Source: Microbulbifer flavimaris (lineage in GTDB: Bacteria; Pseudomonadota; Gammaproteobacteria; Pseudomonadales; Cellvibrionaceae). Taken from it: DNA of 64,000 nucleotides. Both the position numbers and the translations under genes were made by a program. The notes below the pieces were generated by a model. That model had not been told where the DNA came from and made no database searches. It saw nothing but the letters and a program-made list of their open reading frames with translations. The stretch spans positions 434,001 to 498,000 of the forward strand of contig NZ_LRFG02000001.1 in assembly GCF_001641755.2 (NCBI RefSeq), written 5' to 3'. This document shows, piece after piece, positions 33,955 to 44,188 of this stretch; the stretch's first letter is position 1; each line of letters begins with the position of its first letter.

Positions 33955-35574
33955 GTGAGTGATTCAGGTATGGCGGTAACCGGCGGTGTGGCTTTAGTGA
34001 AGCTTTTACAGAATTACGGGATCGATACGGTATTCGGGATACCCGGTGTCCATACCCTGGAGCTGTATAGAGGCCTGCCGGAGACCGATATTCGGCATGT
34101 GCTCACTCGCCACGAGCAGGGTGCGGGATTTATGGCCGATGGCTATGCGCGGGTCAGCGGTAAACCGGGCGTCTGTTTTTTGATTACAGGGCCGGGCCTG
34201 ACCAACGCTGCCACCGCCATTGGGCAGGCCTATGCCGATTCAATCCCAATGCTGGTGATCACCAGCGTCAACGAAAGCTGCACGCTGGGGAAGGGGCGGG
34301 GTCGTTTGCATGAGACCCAGGACCAGCGTGCCATCAGCGCTCCCCTGACGGCTTTCAGTGCCACCGCGCTCAGCCCGGAAGATATTCCCGATCTGTTAGC
34401 CCGGGCCTTCTCTGTATTCAACAGCCAGCGACCGCGACCGGTGCATATCGAGGTGCCGATGGATGTGCTCGCTGCACCGGTAGCCTATGACTGGACAAGC
34501 AACGTTGCAGTCTGCGCGAAGCGCCCGGCCCCCTGTGCCGCGGATGTCGAAGCGGCGGTGGAGTTACTGGAGGGTGCCAGAAAGCCGATGATTATTGCCG
34601 GTGGTGGTGCCATCAATGCTGCCACCGAACTGCAAGCACTGGCTGAGGCTGTGCAAGCGCCACTATTCACCACCGTTGCAGGCAAGGGCATCTTGCCTCC
34701 GGGACACCCGCTGGCCGGCGGCGCGACCCTGTGTACACCCGCTGTCTGGGAATTCGTGGCTGATGCGGACCTGGTTCTGGCGATCGGTACCGAGCTGGCG
34801 GACACCGATATGTGGAGGGATACGTTACCGATCAGGGGTTCTCTCATCCGTATCGATATCGATAGTGAGAAAATGAACGATCTCTATCCGCCGACTTTGC
34901 CCATAGTCGCTGACAGCCGCCAGTCGGCCAGCGCGATGCTGGCTGCCTGGGGGCAGCGCCAGTCTCAAACGGACAGTGCATGGCTGGAGCGGCTGCGACA
35001 GTTACCAGCTCTGGTAAAGCAGGGGCATGCCCCACTGCAGGAGCAGCATCAGCAGGTGCTGGATTGCATCGCGGGAGCCTTGCCGGAGGACGCTCTGGTG
35101 GCCACTGATATGACGCAAATTGCCTACACCGGTAATTACGTTTTTGAAAGCGCCGAGCCGCGCAAGTGGCTGCACCCCACTGGTTACGGAACTCTCGGGT
35201 ATGGATTGCCGGCAGGCATCGGCGCGAAGATTGCGCGTCCCGATCAGCCGGCGCTGGTGATCGCAGGCGATGGTGGGTTTCTTTATACCCTGCAGGAACT
35301 GGCCACGGCGGTGGAGGAGATCGGTAGTGCCCTGGTGGTGTTGGTCTACAACAACTCGAGTCTCGGGCAGATTCGTGACGACATGCTGGAGCGCAAAATA
35401 AAGCCTGTGGGTGTGCTGCCCCGAAATCCGGATTTCGCGGGTCTGGCGCGGGCCTTCGGTTGTCAGGTTTACAAACCGGCCACACTGGACGGGCTGAGTG
35501 CGGATTTGCAGCGGGCTTTCGATTTCGCCGGAGTCAGTTTTATCGATGTCTATGCCGAGAAAATCAGTGCCTGA
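33955..35574 (+). CDS. aruI: 5-guanidino-2-oxopentanoate decarboxylase (AruI-like ThDP enzyme)
   Basis: A 539-residue thiamine-diphosphate enzyme of the acetolactate synthase/pyruvate oxidase superfamily. The ThDP-activating glutamate is in TRHEQGAGFMADGYAR, and the diphosphate-binding motif starts at IAGDGGFLYTLQELATA. In Pseudomonas, AruI decarboxylates the 2-oxo acid formed from arginine to 4-guanidinobutyraldehyde. The assignment rests mainly on the next gene, which closely resembles AruH. The GTG at 33955 follows GAGAG; an ATG at 33970 is an alternative. Other ThDP decarboxylases would look similar, so the substrate is an inference from context. Confidence 0.82.
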   Translation: MSDSGMAVTGGVALVKLLQNYGIDTVFGIPGVHTLELYRGLPETDIRHVLTRHEQGAGFMADGYARVSGKPGVCFLITGPGLTNAATAIGQAYADSIPMLVITSVNESCTLGKGRGRLHETQDQRAISAPLTAFSATALSPEDIPDLLARAFSVFNSQRPRPVHIEVPMDVLAAPVAYDWTSNVAVCAKRPAPCAADVEAAVELLEGARKPMIIAGGGAINAATELQALAEAVQAPLFTTVAGKGILPPGHPLAGGATLCTPAVWEFVADADLVLAIGTELADTDMWRDTLPIRGSLIRIDIDSEKMNDLYPPTLPIVADSRQSASAMLAAWGQRQSQTDSAWLERLRQLPALVKQGHAPLQEQHQQVLDCIAGALPEDALVATDMTQIAYTGNYVFESAEPRKWLHPTGYGTLGYGLPAGIGAKIARPDQPALVIAGDGGFLYTLQELATAVEEIGSALVVLVYNNSSLGQIRDDMLERKIKPVGVLPRNPDFAGLARAFGCQVYKPATLDGLSADLQRAFDFAGVSFIDVYAEKISA

Positions 35575-35634
35575 ATACTGGCGACCAGTGTTGGTGCCGT
35601 CAGAGAGTCAAATAAAAAAGATCAGACAGTAACT

Positions 35635-36822
35635 ATGAAGTACTCAGATTTGACCCGACGTATTGCCGGGGAGGGTTCCAGCGCCTGGGATATTCATTTC
35701 CGGGCCCAGGAACGATTGGCCCGTGGCGAGGACGTGGTCATTCTCTCGGTGGGAGATCCGGACTTCGATACACCGGCTGCCATCGTGGACACTGCCTGCA
35801 CCGAGCTTAAAGCCGGTGCCACCCATTACGCGGATCATCGTGGAGAGCAGGAGCTGCAACAGGTTCTGGCAGCTCGTCATACTGCCCAGACCGGTGTTTC
35901 GACGGACCCCGAACAGGTGGTTGTGGTGGCGGGGGCACAGTGCGGGCTTTATGTGGCTGCCCAGTGCCTGCTCGACTCGGGCGACGAAGTCATCGTTCCT
36001 GAACCCATGTATGTCACCTACGAGGCTTTCCTGCAGGCCACCGGAGCCCGGGTAGTCAACGTGCCTCTGCTGCCCGAGCGGCACTTCAACGTCGACCCTG
36101 AAGCCATTGCGGCGAAAGTGACGGAGCGCACCCGAGCCATTTTCATCAATAGCCCGCACAACCCAACCGGGGCGGCAGTGGATGAGGCCTCCTGGCGGGC
36201 ACTGGCCGAGCTTTGCGTTGAACACGAGTTGTGGTTGATTACCGATGAGGTCTACGCAGATCTGATGTTCGAGGGCGAGCATTTTCATCCCGGGCAACTA
36301 CCCGGAATGAGTGAGCGCACAGTGACTGTATCCAGCCTTTCGAAATCCCATGCCATGACTGGCTGGCGGCTTGGCTGGGTTATAGGTCCGCAGGAATTCG
36401 CCAGGCATGCGGGTAACCTCACCCTATGCATGCTTTACGGCAGCCCCGCTTTCGTGCAGAGAGCGGCTGTCACTGCCCTTACCGCAGAGATGCCCGAGCT
36501 TGAGGAGATGCGCCAGGCTTACCGCAGGCGCCGCGACCTGATGGTTGCAAGGATTAAATCTATCCCCGGTATCCACTGCCATACGCCGGCAGGCGGAATG
36601 TTTATGATGTTGGACGTGCGTGAGTTGGGTGTGAACGCAGAGACCTTCGCAGAGCGGCTGCTGGACGATTTCGGTGTTTCGGTACTGGTCGGCGAAGCCT
36701 TTGGCCCCAGTGCGCGGGGGCATGTGCGGGCCAGCTTTTGTGTAAGCGAGTCCGACCTCGACAAGGCCTGTTCTAGAATCGCGGCATGTGCGCAGGCACT
36801 CTTGTCGGGGGCATGCGGGTAG
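35635..36822 (+). CDS. aruH: Arginine:pyruvate transaminase (AruH-like, class I/II PLP)
   Basis: A 395-residue fold-type I aminotransferase. It has the NSPHNPTGA motif, the ITDEVYADLMF segment with the PLP-ring aspartate, and the PLP lysine in SSLSKSHAMTGWRLGWV. The start MKYSDLTRRIAGEGSSAWDIH is very close to what I recall of P. aeruginosa AruH (MRYSDFTQRIAG...). It would transfer the amino group of L-arginine to pyruvate, giving 5-guanidino-2-oxopentanoate for AruI. It lies 60 bases after aruI, in the same direction. The regulators and later steps of the pathway are not in the window. Confidence 0.87.
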   Translation: MKYSDLTRRIAGEGSSAWDIHFRAQERLARGEDVVILSVGDPDFDTPAAIVDTACTELKAGATHYADHRGEQELQQVLAARHTAQTGVSTDPEQVVVVAGAQCGLYVAAQCLLDSGDEVIVPEPMYVTYEAFLQATGARVVNVPLLPERHFNVDPEAIAAKVTERTRAIFINSPHNPTGAAVDEASWRALAELCVEHELWLITDEVYADLMFEGEHFHPGQLPGMSERTVTVSSLSKSHAMTGWRLGWVIGPQEFARHAGNLTLCMLYGSPAFVQRAAVTALTAEMPELEEMRQAYRRRRDLMVARIKSIPGIHCHTPAGGMFMMLDVRELGVNAETFAERLLDDFGVSVLVGEAFGPSARGHVRASFCVSESDLDKACSRIAACAQALLSGACG

Positions 36823-36866
36823 GGCCTGCCTGCTCAATTCCCGGGGGCGGCCGGTGTTGTCAGTGC

Positions 36867-38393
36867 TCAGCTGGCAATGGCTGGCTTGCCCTCGCTCGAC
36901 TCTCTGGTATCCCCGCCGCTCTGGCCCTCGAGCTGATTCATTTCCTCGCCGCTGATGCGGACGATACGAATATTCAGGAAGCCATAGGCAAGCGCTACGA
37001 TCGGATTGATCAGGTTGAAAAAGCAGAAAGGCAGGTAGGCCAGAGTGGTCACTTGCAGAGTGTTCGCCATATAAACACCGCAGGCGTTCCAGGGTATCAG
37101 GGGGGAGGTGATGGTGCCGCCATCCTCGAGGCTTCGCGAAAGGTTTACGCTGGCCAGGCCGCGCTTCTTGTACTCCGCTTTCCACATTTGACCGGGCAGT
37201 ACGATCGAAAGGTACTGGTCGCCGGTCAAGACGTTCACTCCGAGGCTGGTTCCCATCGTAGTTGCGATCAGCGAGCCGGTAGAGGAAATCAGTCGTGACA
37301 GTGCGCGCATCAGAAGGTTGATGAAGCCGATGCGTTCCAGTACGCCTGTCATCATCATCGATGCGAGCACCAGCCAAACCATGTTGACCATCGATATCAT
37401 GCCGCCACGGGACAGCAAGCTGTCGACCTGTTCGTTCCCGGTCTGGATTGCGAAACCGTCGTAAAGCGTGATCCAGATTGCCTGGCCCAGGGCGGTAGCC
37501 CCCTCAAGTTCACGCAATCCGATAAACTGCTTGACCACCGGCATTTGGGTCAGCAATGCCAGTACCATCGCCACGATGGTCGCGCCGGTGATGGCCAGGT
37601 AGGCCGGTGCCTTCTTGATGGCAAGAGCCAGCAGGAGGACAACTGGGATGAGGTTATACCACGCGATTGTGTAGGAACCCTCCAGCGCCTGAAGGAATGC
37701 TGTGACATGATTGTGCTGGCTGTCGTCAGTGGAGCTGGTTACGCTTATGAGGAAAAAAACTACCAGCGCAAGGCCGAAGCTTGGCACTGAAACCCAGCTC
37801 ATATTGCGTATGTGGGAAAAAAGGTTGCTTCCGGCAATAGCAGGCGCCAGATTGGTTGTTTCCGACAACGGAGACATCTTGTCACCGAAATAGGCTCCAC
37901 TCACCACTGCCCCCGCAGTGATGGCTGGCGACAGTGAGAAACCGTAGGCCACACCAACCATCGCGACACCGATCGTGGCAGCTGTGGTCCATGAGCTGCC
38001 AATACAGATGGAAACGATGGCGCAGATGAGACAGCAGGTGGGATAAAACCACTGTGGAGACAGCAGTTTCATGCCAACAAACAGCAGCGTCGGCACTGCG
38101 CCAGAGAGCATCATGGCTCCGATCAGGGCGCCAATGGAAAGGAAGATAAGATTGGGGCCGGCTGTGCGGGCGGTAGATTTGACGATGGCTGCTTCGATCT
38201 CCTCCCAGCCAATACCATTCTTCAGGCCGACCAGGGCGGCGAGGAACCCGGTCATCATCATCGCTACTTGCGTAGCACCGGCCAGCGAATTGCTGCCAAA
38301 CAATCCGATGGCGCCGCCCAACACAAGAAGTAACACAGCGCCAAGTAATACGGCATCTAGTGCGCTGAGTGGGTGCTCCTTCGGTTGATCCAT
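36867..38393 (-). CDS. NhaC-family Na+/H+ antiporter
   Basis: A 508-residue inner-membrane protein with about eleven or twelve hydrophobic helices. Family features include the GSSWTTAATIGVAMVG helix, the GAYFGDKMSPLSETTNLAPA motif that is diagnostic for NhaC-type antiporters, and a second inverted half with VLTGDQYLSIVLPGQMW. It exchanges sodium, or sometimes an organic acid or amino acid, for protons. It is convergent with aruH and may serve arginine metabolism, but that is only positional. The ATG at 38393 is preferred over a TTG two codons upstream. Confidence 0.9.
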   Translation of the reverse strand: MDQPKEHPLSALDAVLLGAVLLLVLGGAIGLFGSNSLAGATQVAMMMTGFLAALVGLKNGIGWEEIEAAIVKSTARTAGPNLIFLSIGALIGAMMLSGAVPTLLFVGMKLLSPQWFYPTCCLICAIVSICIGSSWTTAATIGVAMVGVAYGFSLSPAITAGAVVSGAYFGDKMSPLSETTNLAPAIAGSNLFSHIRNMSWVSVPSFGLALVVFFLISVTSSTDDSQHNHVTAFLQALEGSYTIAWYNLIPVVLLLALAIKKAPAYLAITGATIVAMVLALLTQMPVVKQFIGLRELEGATALGQAIWITLYDGFAIQTGNEQVDSLLSRGGMISMVNMVWLVLASMMMTGVLERIGFINLLMRALSRLISSTGSLIATTMGTSLGVNVLTGDQYLSIVLPGQMWKAEYKKRGLASVNLSRSLEDGGTITSPLIPWNACGVYMANTLQVTTLAYLPFCFFNLINPIVALAYGFLNIRIVRISGEEMNQLEGQSGGDTRESSEGKPAIAS

Positions 38394-38574
38394 TCTCAAT
38401 TCCAGGGATTATTGTGCTTCGTTGTTCCAGAAAGCACCGTTGCTAGCTGGAAAAGAGGCGTACCAGCCTACCATGCCTCTGTGCCCTGATGTACCCGGGC
38501 GATCGAAGGGGAAGTCATCATCTCGCCGAACGGCAGACAGCGGCAGTGGGTAGGTGATGGGAGGCGGATGGGAA

Positions 38575-38590
38575 GGGGAATGGATTCCCC
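38575..38590. repeat. Short palindrome between NhaC and M14 genes
   Basis: GGGGAAT, GG, ATTCCCC. It could be a weak terminator for the minus-strand M14 peptidase gene, but there is no T run. Confidence 0.35.
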
Positions 38591-38635
38591 GGCCAGCGTG
38601 GGGTAAGCCAATGGCCGGGGGCTCGTGCTGAGAGC

Positions 38636-40465
38636 TCAGTACTCGATCAGCACCGGATATTTCAAGTAGGCCCCGTCGTAATACGGGCTGCGCTGGTAGA
38701 AAAACTCCAACCTGGCCCTGGGGTCGTTGGCAAACTCCTTGTCCTGAAGTTTTTTCTCAAATTCTCTCTTTAGTACGGAGTCTGCTTCGAGCATTTTTTC
38801 CGCCAGCGGTACCAGGGCGTAGGGCTCATAGTATTCCGTGCGCTGCAATATGCCGTTGAAGAACCCCCACTGGAAAAAGGAATCGGGGCCGCGCGGGTCC
38901 AGCAGCGCGACCGCGAGCTTGCCCAGGGACTGGTCGGTGCTGACTTTGACATAGTCCTCCAGGTCGCGGTCGACCTGATTTTCCGAAAATTTTGCGGAGA
39001 CGCGGAAGTGGCCCTCGAAGGGTTTGGTCGCGAAGTTATGGTCGTCTACATTCAGTTGCGTCAGCGTCGCAGTTGCCCGTTCGGGCTCGGCACCTTCAAT
39101 GCCATGCGCTTTCAGGCGCTCCAGCACCAGTGTTTCTGATTTGGGAATAAAAAATGCCTGCGGCACCCGTACTTCCACACTCTTCACGTTATCGATAAAA
39201 ACGGGCAGGGCCGGGTAGTCTTTGGCCTTGCCGAGCCATACCACCTGCTCGTCGCCAGTGATGGGGTTCTTTTCTTTCTTATAAGCAATGCCTTTGAAGG
39301 GCGCCTTGGTATAGATGGAAGTGTCTGGTGTTTTGTTAGTGCTCCATGCCAGCACCTGGTTCTCGGGGCGGCGCTGCTGGTCGGCGGAGATGGCTTGCTG
39401 TAGCTGCTTGCCGTCTTCTGCCAATGCCTGGAGCGCAGCCTCGATCAAGATATAAGTACCGAGCACCCGCTGGCGGTAGGGTTTCAGCGAGTGGTTCTCC
39501 ACCAGTACGGTAGGCAGGTGGCGGAGGTCACCCAGGCCATTGGAGAAGCGCGGGCTTGCGGTCCAGTGATTGATGCCGTCGGCAAAGTTCTTTGAATTCA
39601 CGCTGAAGATCAGCGGCCCGGGAATATGGCCGGCTTTCTCCAGGTTGGTATCCAGCGTGTTCTGCAGTCGGGTTTCCAGCCACCTGGCAATGGCGGGGGA
39701 ATCGCTGGCAAAGGAGCCATTGTAGCCGTAGGTGATATCGTACTGGTAATCCTCACCGTCGGTGACATGCAAATCCAGGTACAGTGTCGGCTCGTACTTG
39801 TTGATGACCTCCATCACCGCCCGCAATTCCGGTGTATCCAGCTTCGTGTAGTCGCGATTCAGGTTCAGGTTGTTGCTGTTGGTCCGCCAGCCGGCGTTAT
39901 CGGGGCCACGCTGGTTCATGCGGGTGAAAGGGCCGGAGCGCTCATGACCATCCACGTTGAGGATGGGGATCAGCAGCAGGTTGACCTGCCGGATCAGTTG
40001 GCGCAACTCTTTGTCGCCACCGATATAGTCTCGCAACAGCATAAAGCTGGCATCTTTGCCGTCGATCTCGCCAGAGTGGATCCCGGCCTGTACCAGCAGG
40101 GTGGGCTTGCCGTTGGACTTCGGGTCGCTACCCCCCTCCGTGAGTGTCACCAGCTGGACTTTGCGGCCATTTGCGGAGGTGCCGATATCCGTGGCTTTGA
40201 CATTGGGGCTCGCCGCGGTGAGGCGCTGGACAAAATCTCGCGTCTGCTGGTAATTCGGTGTGGAGGCAAAGCCGCTGGTCTCTGCCGGCGTCATCCACTC
40301 TCCTTTTTGCTTGACCAGCTTCTCGGAAGCGCCCTTCCAGGGTAATAGGTCGGGCAGGGGGGCTTCCAGTTCCTGACTTTGTACTGCCTGAGCCCATAGG
40401 GAGGCAGTGGCGAGCAGACAGCCTGCGAAAAGCATTGCGCGCTTACGAGAGATCGCTTTGTGCAT
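38636..40465 (-). CDS. Secreted M14 family zinc carboxypeptidase
   Basis: A 609-residue protein with a signal peptide (RAMLFAGCLLATASLWAQA). An M14 peptidase domain covers about residues 55-340. The zinc ligands are in AGIHSGEIDGKD (H and E) and LYLDLHVTDGED (H). The substrate-binding arginine region is near NLNRDYTKLDTPE. M14 enzymes remove C-terminal residues or trim peptidoglycan peptides. The C-terminal half, of about 250 residues, is beta-rich and of unknown function. The ATG at 40465 starts the signal peptide; a TTG at 40480 would add five residues. It should act in the periplasm or outside. Confidence 0.88.
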   Translation of the reverse strand: MHKAISRKRAMLFAGCLLATASLWAQAVQSQELEAPLPDLLPWKGASEKLVKQKGEWMTPAETSGFASTPNYQQTRDFVQRLTAASPNVKATDIGTSANGRKVQLVTLTEGGSDPKSNGKPTLLVQAGIHSGEIDGKDASFMLLRDYIGGDKELRQLIRQVNLLLIPILNVDGHERSGPFTRMNQRGPDNAGWRTNSNNLNLNRDYTKLDTPELRAVMEVINKYEPTLYLDLHVTDGEDYQYDITYGYNGSFASDSPAIARWLETRLQNTLDTNLEKAGHIPGPLIFSVNSKNFADGINHWTASPRFSNGLGDLRHLPTVLVENHSLKPYRQRVLGTYILIEAALQALAEDGKQLQQAISADQQRRPENQVLAWSTNKTPDTSIYTKAPFKGIAYKKEKNPITGDEQVVWLGKAKDYPALPVFIDNVKSVEVRVPQAFFIPKSETLVLERLKAHGIEGAEPERATATLTQLNVDDHNFATKPFEGHFRVSAKFSENQVDRDLEDYVKVSTDQSLGKLAVALLDPRGPDSFFQWGFFNGILQRTEYYEPYALVPLAEKMLEADSVLKREFEKKLQDKEFANDPRARLEFFYQRSPYYDGAYLKYPVLIEY

Positions 40466-41356
40466 GGGGATGAATTCCAACGGTCAGTGATGAAGTGAAC
40501 TTGTATCTTCTTATGCGCAAGATGATAGAGCATGCCGGCGTTTGTCGCATGCTGAGATGGGCGCGAAAGCGAATTCAGTGGCGTCGGTGCATGACGGCGA
40601 GGGGATACCCCGTATCGCCACCCATCGATCTCTGGCAATGGCGTTTAACAACTGCTGTGTTCCTGGCTGTCGCCAGCCAAAGACACCGAACAGTGGCTAA
40701 TTGAAGATTTTTCATCTGTGAAAAGTTTGAGTCGTGTAGCTTTCCTGATTCAGATCCTCGTGGTGTGCGTAAAATCAGGCTGAATGTTGGCACTGGATCG
40801 CGCAGATTTTGCCTCGACATTGCCGATAGCTAAGGCGGCGTCGATATCTGGCAAGGCAGGGAAATGACTAGTACGTCGTAACTAATTAGCGCGGCGCGTG
40901 AAATCATTCAGTGTATTTTTAATGGTTGAAAGCGCAGCCATTGGCTTCTCAATTTGCCTTGGCCGGGCAGTTCCTGCCGGGGAATGATCACCCAATGGGG
41001 TATCAGGTCAGTGATGTGTGTTTTTTTGTGATCTATTTCTCGATGGATGTATGGTCACGAACAGGTGTTTACAGGTTTTAATTTTGCTGCATACAATCCG
41101 CGGGCCTGTCTCGGTAATGAAACTGTAACTACCGGGCTGCGCATAAATAATCGTATAAAAATGAAATTTTCCGATAACAATAAAAGACAACACGCCAGTC
41201 ACGAGAATTCCCGGAGCCGAAGCCGGGGTCCGAATCCAGCGATGAAGTAAAGTCAGTTTCCGGATACCGGGCTTGCCTGTACAGGTGCTTAGCCTCCCTC
41301 CTGCTGTCCGTTGACGTGTTGCCAAATCAAATTCCCGATGAGAATGAGGTTGGCGC
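40466..41356. other. 890-base intergenic region between divergent secreted-enzyme genes
   Basis: No ORF, tRNA or repeat I can support. It is more AT-rich than the genes and must hold the promoters of the M14 peptidase (minus) and the lectin-lipase (plus). Its length suggests regulated expression. Confidence 0.4.
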
Positions 41357-43903
41357 ATGATGAAGAGAAGTTCACTGATTTTTTCTGTAGTCACTTCACT
41401 GGCATTACTCCAGTTTTCTACCAATACCAACGCAGAGAATTTGCCACCTGACAGGTACACCCTGAAGCTCGCGCACAGCGGCAAGTGTGTCAATGTCCCC
41501 GGTGGCAGCACCTCCAGCAATGTCCAGTTGGATCAACTCGGCTGTTCAGGTTCAGCCGCCCAATACTTCGATATGAGTCCCGCTAGCGATGGTTACTATA
41601 AAATCATCAACGTGAACAGCGGCAAGGCGATGCGGGTGGCGTCTGGCTCGAAGTCGAATGGTGCGGCCATCGTACAGTACACATGGTACAACTACGGTTC
41701 GCAGCATTTCCTGCCACAGAAGAACGGCAGCGGTTATTTGCTTCGAAACCGACACTCTGGCAAGTGTGTGCAGCTTGCGGGAGGTTCTCAGGGTGACGGT
41801 GGCCGGCTGGAACAGATGCCCTGCACGGGGTCTGCCGAACAGACCTTTGCCATCGATCCCACGGTCGACGGCGAGCGCACCCTGGCGTCGGGAAGGTATA
41901 CCGCCAGGGCTGTACACTCGGGCCTGTGCCTCGATGTGCCGTATTCCAGTACGTCCAATGGCAAGCAGCTACAGCAGTGGAGCTGCAACGGCACTGCCGC
42001 GCAGCAGTTCGACTTTATTTATGCCGGTGGTGGTGAATACGAAATCATCAATGCCAACAGCGGTAAGTGCGTGGATATTTACCGGAGTTACACCAGCAAC
42101 GGTACCGATGTGCAGCAGTACAGCTGTAATCAGGGCACCAACCAGCGCTTCCTGATCGAGGGTACTGGAGAGGGGGATTTCTTGATCAAGACAGCCCTCT
42201 CCGGCAACAAGCCAGTCGATGTGTCAAATGTTTCCATGGACGAGGGGGCGAAGATCCACCTCTGGGACGAGCACGGTGGCGAGAACCAGCGCTGGGCGCT
42301 CGACCCGGTGATTCATGATGCGGTCGTTCCGAGTGGTATCTACAAACTGGTGGCAAAGCACAGTGGCAAGTGCCTGGATGTGCCGGGGTCAAGCACCTCG
42401 CCGGGTACCCAGATCCAGCAGTACTCCTGTAACGGTACCAGCGCCCAGACTTTTGAGGTGCTTCACCAGGCTGACGGTTACTATCGTATATCCAACACCA
42501 ACAGCGGCCTTTCTCTGTCGGTGCGGCATTTTTCCGGTTCCTCCGGGGCGGCTATCGAGCAGCAGGAGAATTTCGGTGGCGACAATCAGCTGTTCCGGTT
42601 CGTACCCTTCTCTTCGGGCTATGTCATTCGACCGAAGTCCAGCTATCAATGCCTGGATGTGAACAACAGTCTGTTCAGCTCGGGCTACGAGGAGCTCGAA
42701 CAGTACAGCTGTAATTACGACAGCAACCAGGTCTTCGAGCTGGAGCTTTTATCCACCCCCGCCAGTTTCAGCGCTGCCCAAGCCGTCAACAATGGCACCG
42801 TGGTGTTGTTGCATGGTTTCACGGGTTGGGGCCGCAACGAGCTGTTCGGCTTCAAGTACTGGGGTGGCGGCTGGAAGGGCAAGAAGGACCTGCAGGAGTA
42901 CCTTAAATCCCAGGGACACGAAACCGTCACCCTGGCAGTGGGGCCGCTCAGTTCCAACTGGGACCGCGCGGTGGAGGCTTTTTACCAGCTGAAAGGGGGC
43001 TGCGTTAACTATGGCGCAATCCATGCCGCCACTCATGGTCATGAGCAGTACGGCCGCTGTTTCGAAGGCCTGTTGCCGGACTGGGATGAGACCAGCAAAA
43101 TCCACATCATTGCCCACAGCCAGGGCGGCCAGACGGCGCGCGTGTTGCTGAAGCTGTTGCGCGACGGTTCTCCCGAGGAGAATTATGAGGCCGGGACGGT
43201 GTTCGAGGGGGGCAAGAACTGGATCAAAAGTGTCACCACGGTTTCCACACCCCACAATGGCACCACGCTGACCGAGCTTTTCAATCCGCTGGACATCACC
43301 GAGCAACTGGTAACTTCGATCTATCGGGTGGCCGGTCTGGCCAGTGGTGAGAACGTGGTCTACGACCTGAAACTGGACCAGTGGGCCCTGACCCGGCAGG
43401 CGGGCGAGAGCTGGGGTGACTACTATCAGCGTGTGAAGGACCACCAGCTGTGGGACGAGTCCCTGGATACGTCGCTCTACGACCTGAGCCCGGAAGGCGC
43501 ACCCTATATCTACGGCGGCGCAATCACCTACCCGGACGTCTACTACTTCTCCTATTCGAACCAGTCGACGTTCGAGGGGCTGTTTACGGGCAAGCACTAT
43601 CCCATCGCCTCCACCTTCCTGCCATTCATGCCGCAGTCCCTGTTCATGGGGCAGTACCAGAACAGTGACCTGGGGGTGGACCAGGACTGGTTCGCCAATG
43701 ACAGTGTGGTCAACACCAACAGCATGGTGGCCCCGGGCGATGCGCCAGTCCAGCCCTACAATGGACTGCCAGTGCCCGGGGTCTGGCAGCATATGGGCAG
43801 CAAGTCCGGCTGGGACCATTTGGATGTAACGGGCATGTTTACCCTGAAGGACATCAACCCGATGTACCTGAATCACGTAGAAACCCTGAAATCCCTGGAT
43901 TGA
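41357..43903 (+). CDS. Secreted ricin-lectin / family I.5-like lipase fusion
   Basis: An 848-residue protein with a signal peptide (SLIFSVVTSLALLQFSTNTNA). Three ricin-type (beta-trefoil) lectin modules with repeated HSGKCVDV and QxW-like QQFD/QRF motifs fill residues 30-465. A lipase domain from about 480 to the end closely follows thermoalkalophilic Bacillus/Geobacillus lipases, with VVLLHGFTGWGRNELFGFKYW, the nucleophile S588 in AHSQGGQ (Ala for the first Gly, as in that family), D782 in NDSVVN and H821 in WDHLD. The zinc-site histidines in HAATHGHEQYGR and the aspartate in KLDQWAL are kept. The lectins would bind polysaccharide and the lipase would hydrolyse esters outside the cell. Confidence 0.9.
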   Translation: MMKRSSLIFSVVTSLALLQFSTNTNAENLPPDRYTLKLAHSGKCVNVPGGSTSSNVQLDQLGCSGSAAQYFDMSPASDGYYKIINVNSGKAMRVASGSKSNGAAIVQYTWYNYGSQHFLPQKNGSGYLLRNRHSGKCVQLAGGSQGDGGRLEQMPCTGSAEQTFAIDPTVDGERTLASGRYTARAVHSGLCLDVPYSSTSNGKQLQQWSCNGTAAQQFDFIYAGGGEYEIINANSGKCVDIYRSYTSNGTDVQQYSCNQGTNQRFLIEGTGEGDFLIKTALSGNKPVDVSNVSMDEGAKIHLWDEHGGENQRWALDPVIHDAVVPSGIYKLVAKHSGKCLDVPGSSTSPGTQIQQYSCNGTSAQTFEVLHQADGYYRISNTNSGLSLSVRHFSGSSGAAIEQQENFGGDNQLFRFVPFSSGYVIRPKSSYQCLDVNNSLFSSGYEELEQYSCNYDSNQVFELELLSTPASFSAAQAVNNGTVVLLHGFTGWGRNELFGFKYWGGGWKGKKDLQEYLKSQGHETVTLAVGPLSSNWDRAVEAFYQLKGGCVNYGAIHAATHGHEQYGRCFEGLLPDWDETSKIHIIAHSQGGQTARVLLKLLRDGSPEENYEAGTVFEGGKNWIKSVTTVSTPHNGTTLTELFNPLDITEQLVTSIYRVAGLASGENVVYDLKLDQWALTRQAGESWGDYYQRVKDHQLWDESLDTSLYDLSPEGAPYIYGGAITYPDVYYFSYSNQSTFEGLFTGKHYPIASTFLPFMPQSLFMGQYQNSDLGVDQDWFANDSVVNTNSMVAPGDAPVQPYNGLPVPGVWQHMGSKSGWDHLDVTGMFTLKDINPMYLNHVETLKSLD

Positions 43904-43969
43904 CCTGCCCCGTTCTGCAGAGTGGGATCATGGAAAGTGAACCCCTGAAGTAATGAAGGGGGTCATCGA

Positions 43970-44001
43970 GGCCAGCTCGTATGTCGGGCTGGCCTTTTTT
44001 T
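43970..44001 (+). terminator. Rho-independent terminator after lipase
   Basis: GGCCAGC and GCTGGCC form the stem with an 11-base loop and are followed by seven T. Confidence 0.9.
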
Positions 44002-44188
44002 GGTCCTCCGGTATCTGCAGCCGCGCCAACCAGCGGGCTCGCCTCTGGTTCCGGTCGCTTAATAACCGGAAATTCCGCTGCCGGCTGGACCGAATTTTCT
44101 TCAATTGAGGCGGCGACAAGCAGTTGGCACCTAATAATATTCGGAATAATATAGTTTTTGCCTAATCATAATCTGCAATAGGAATCAA

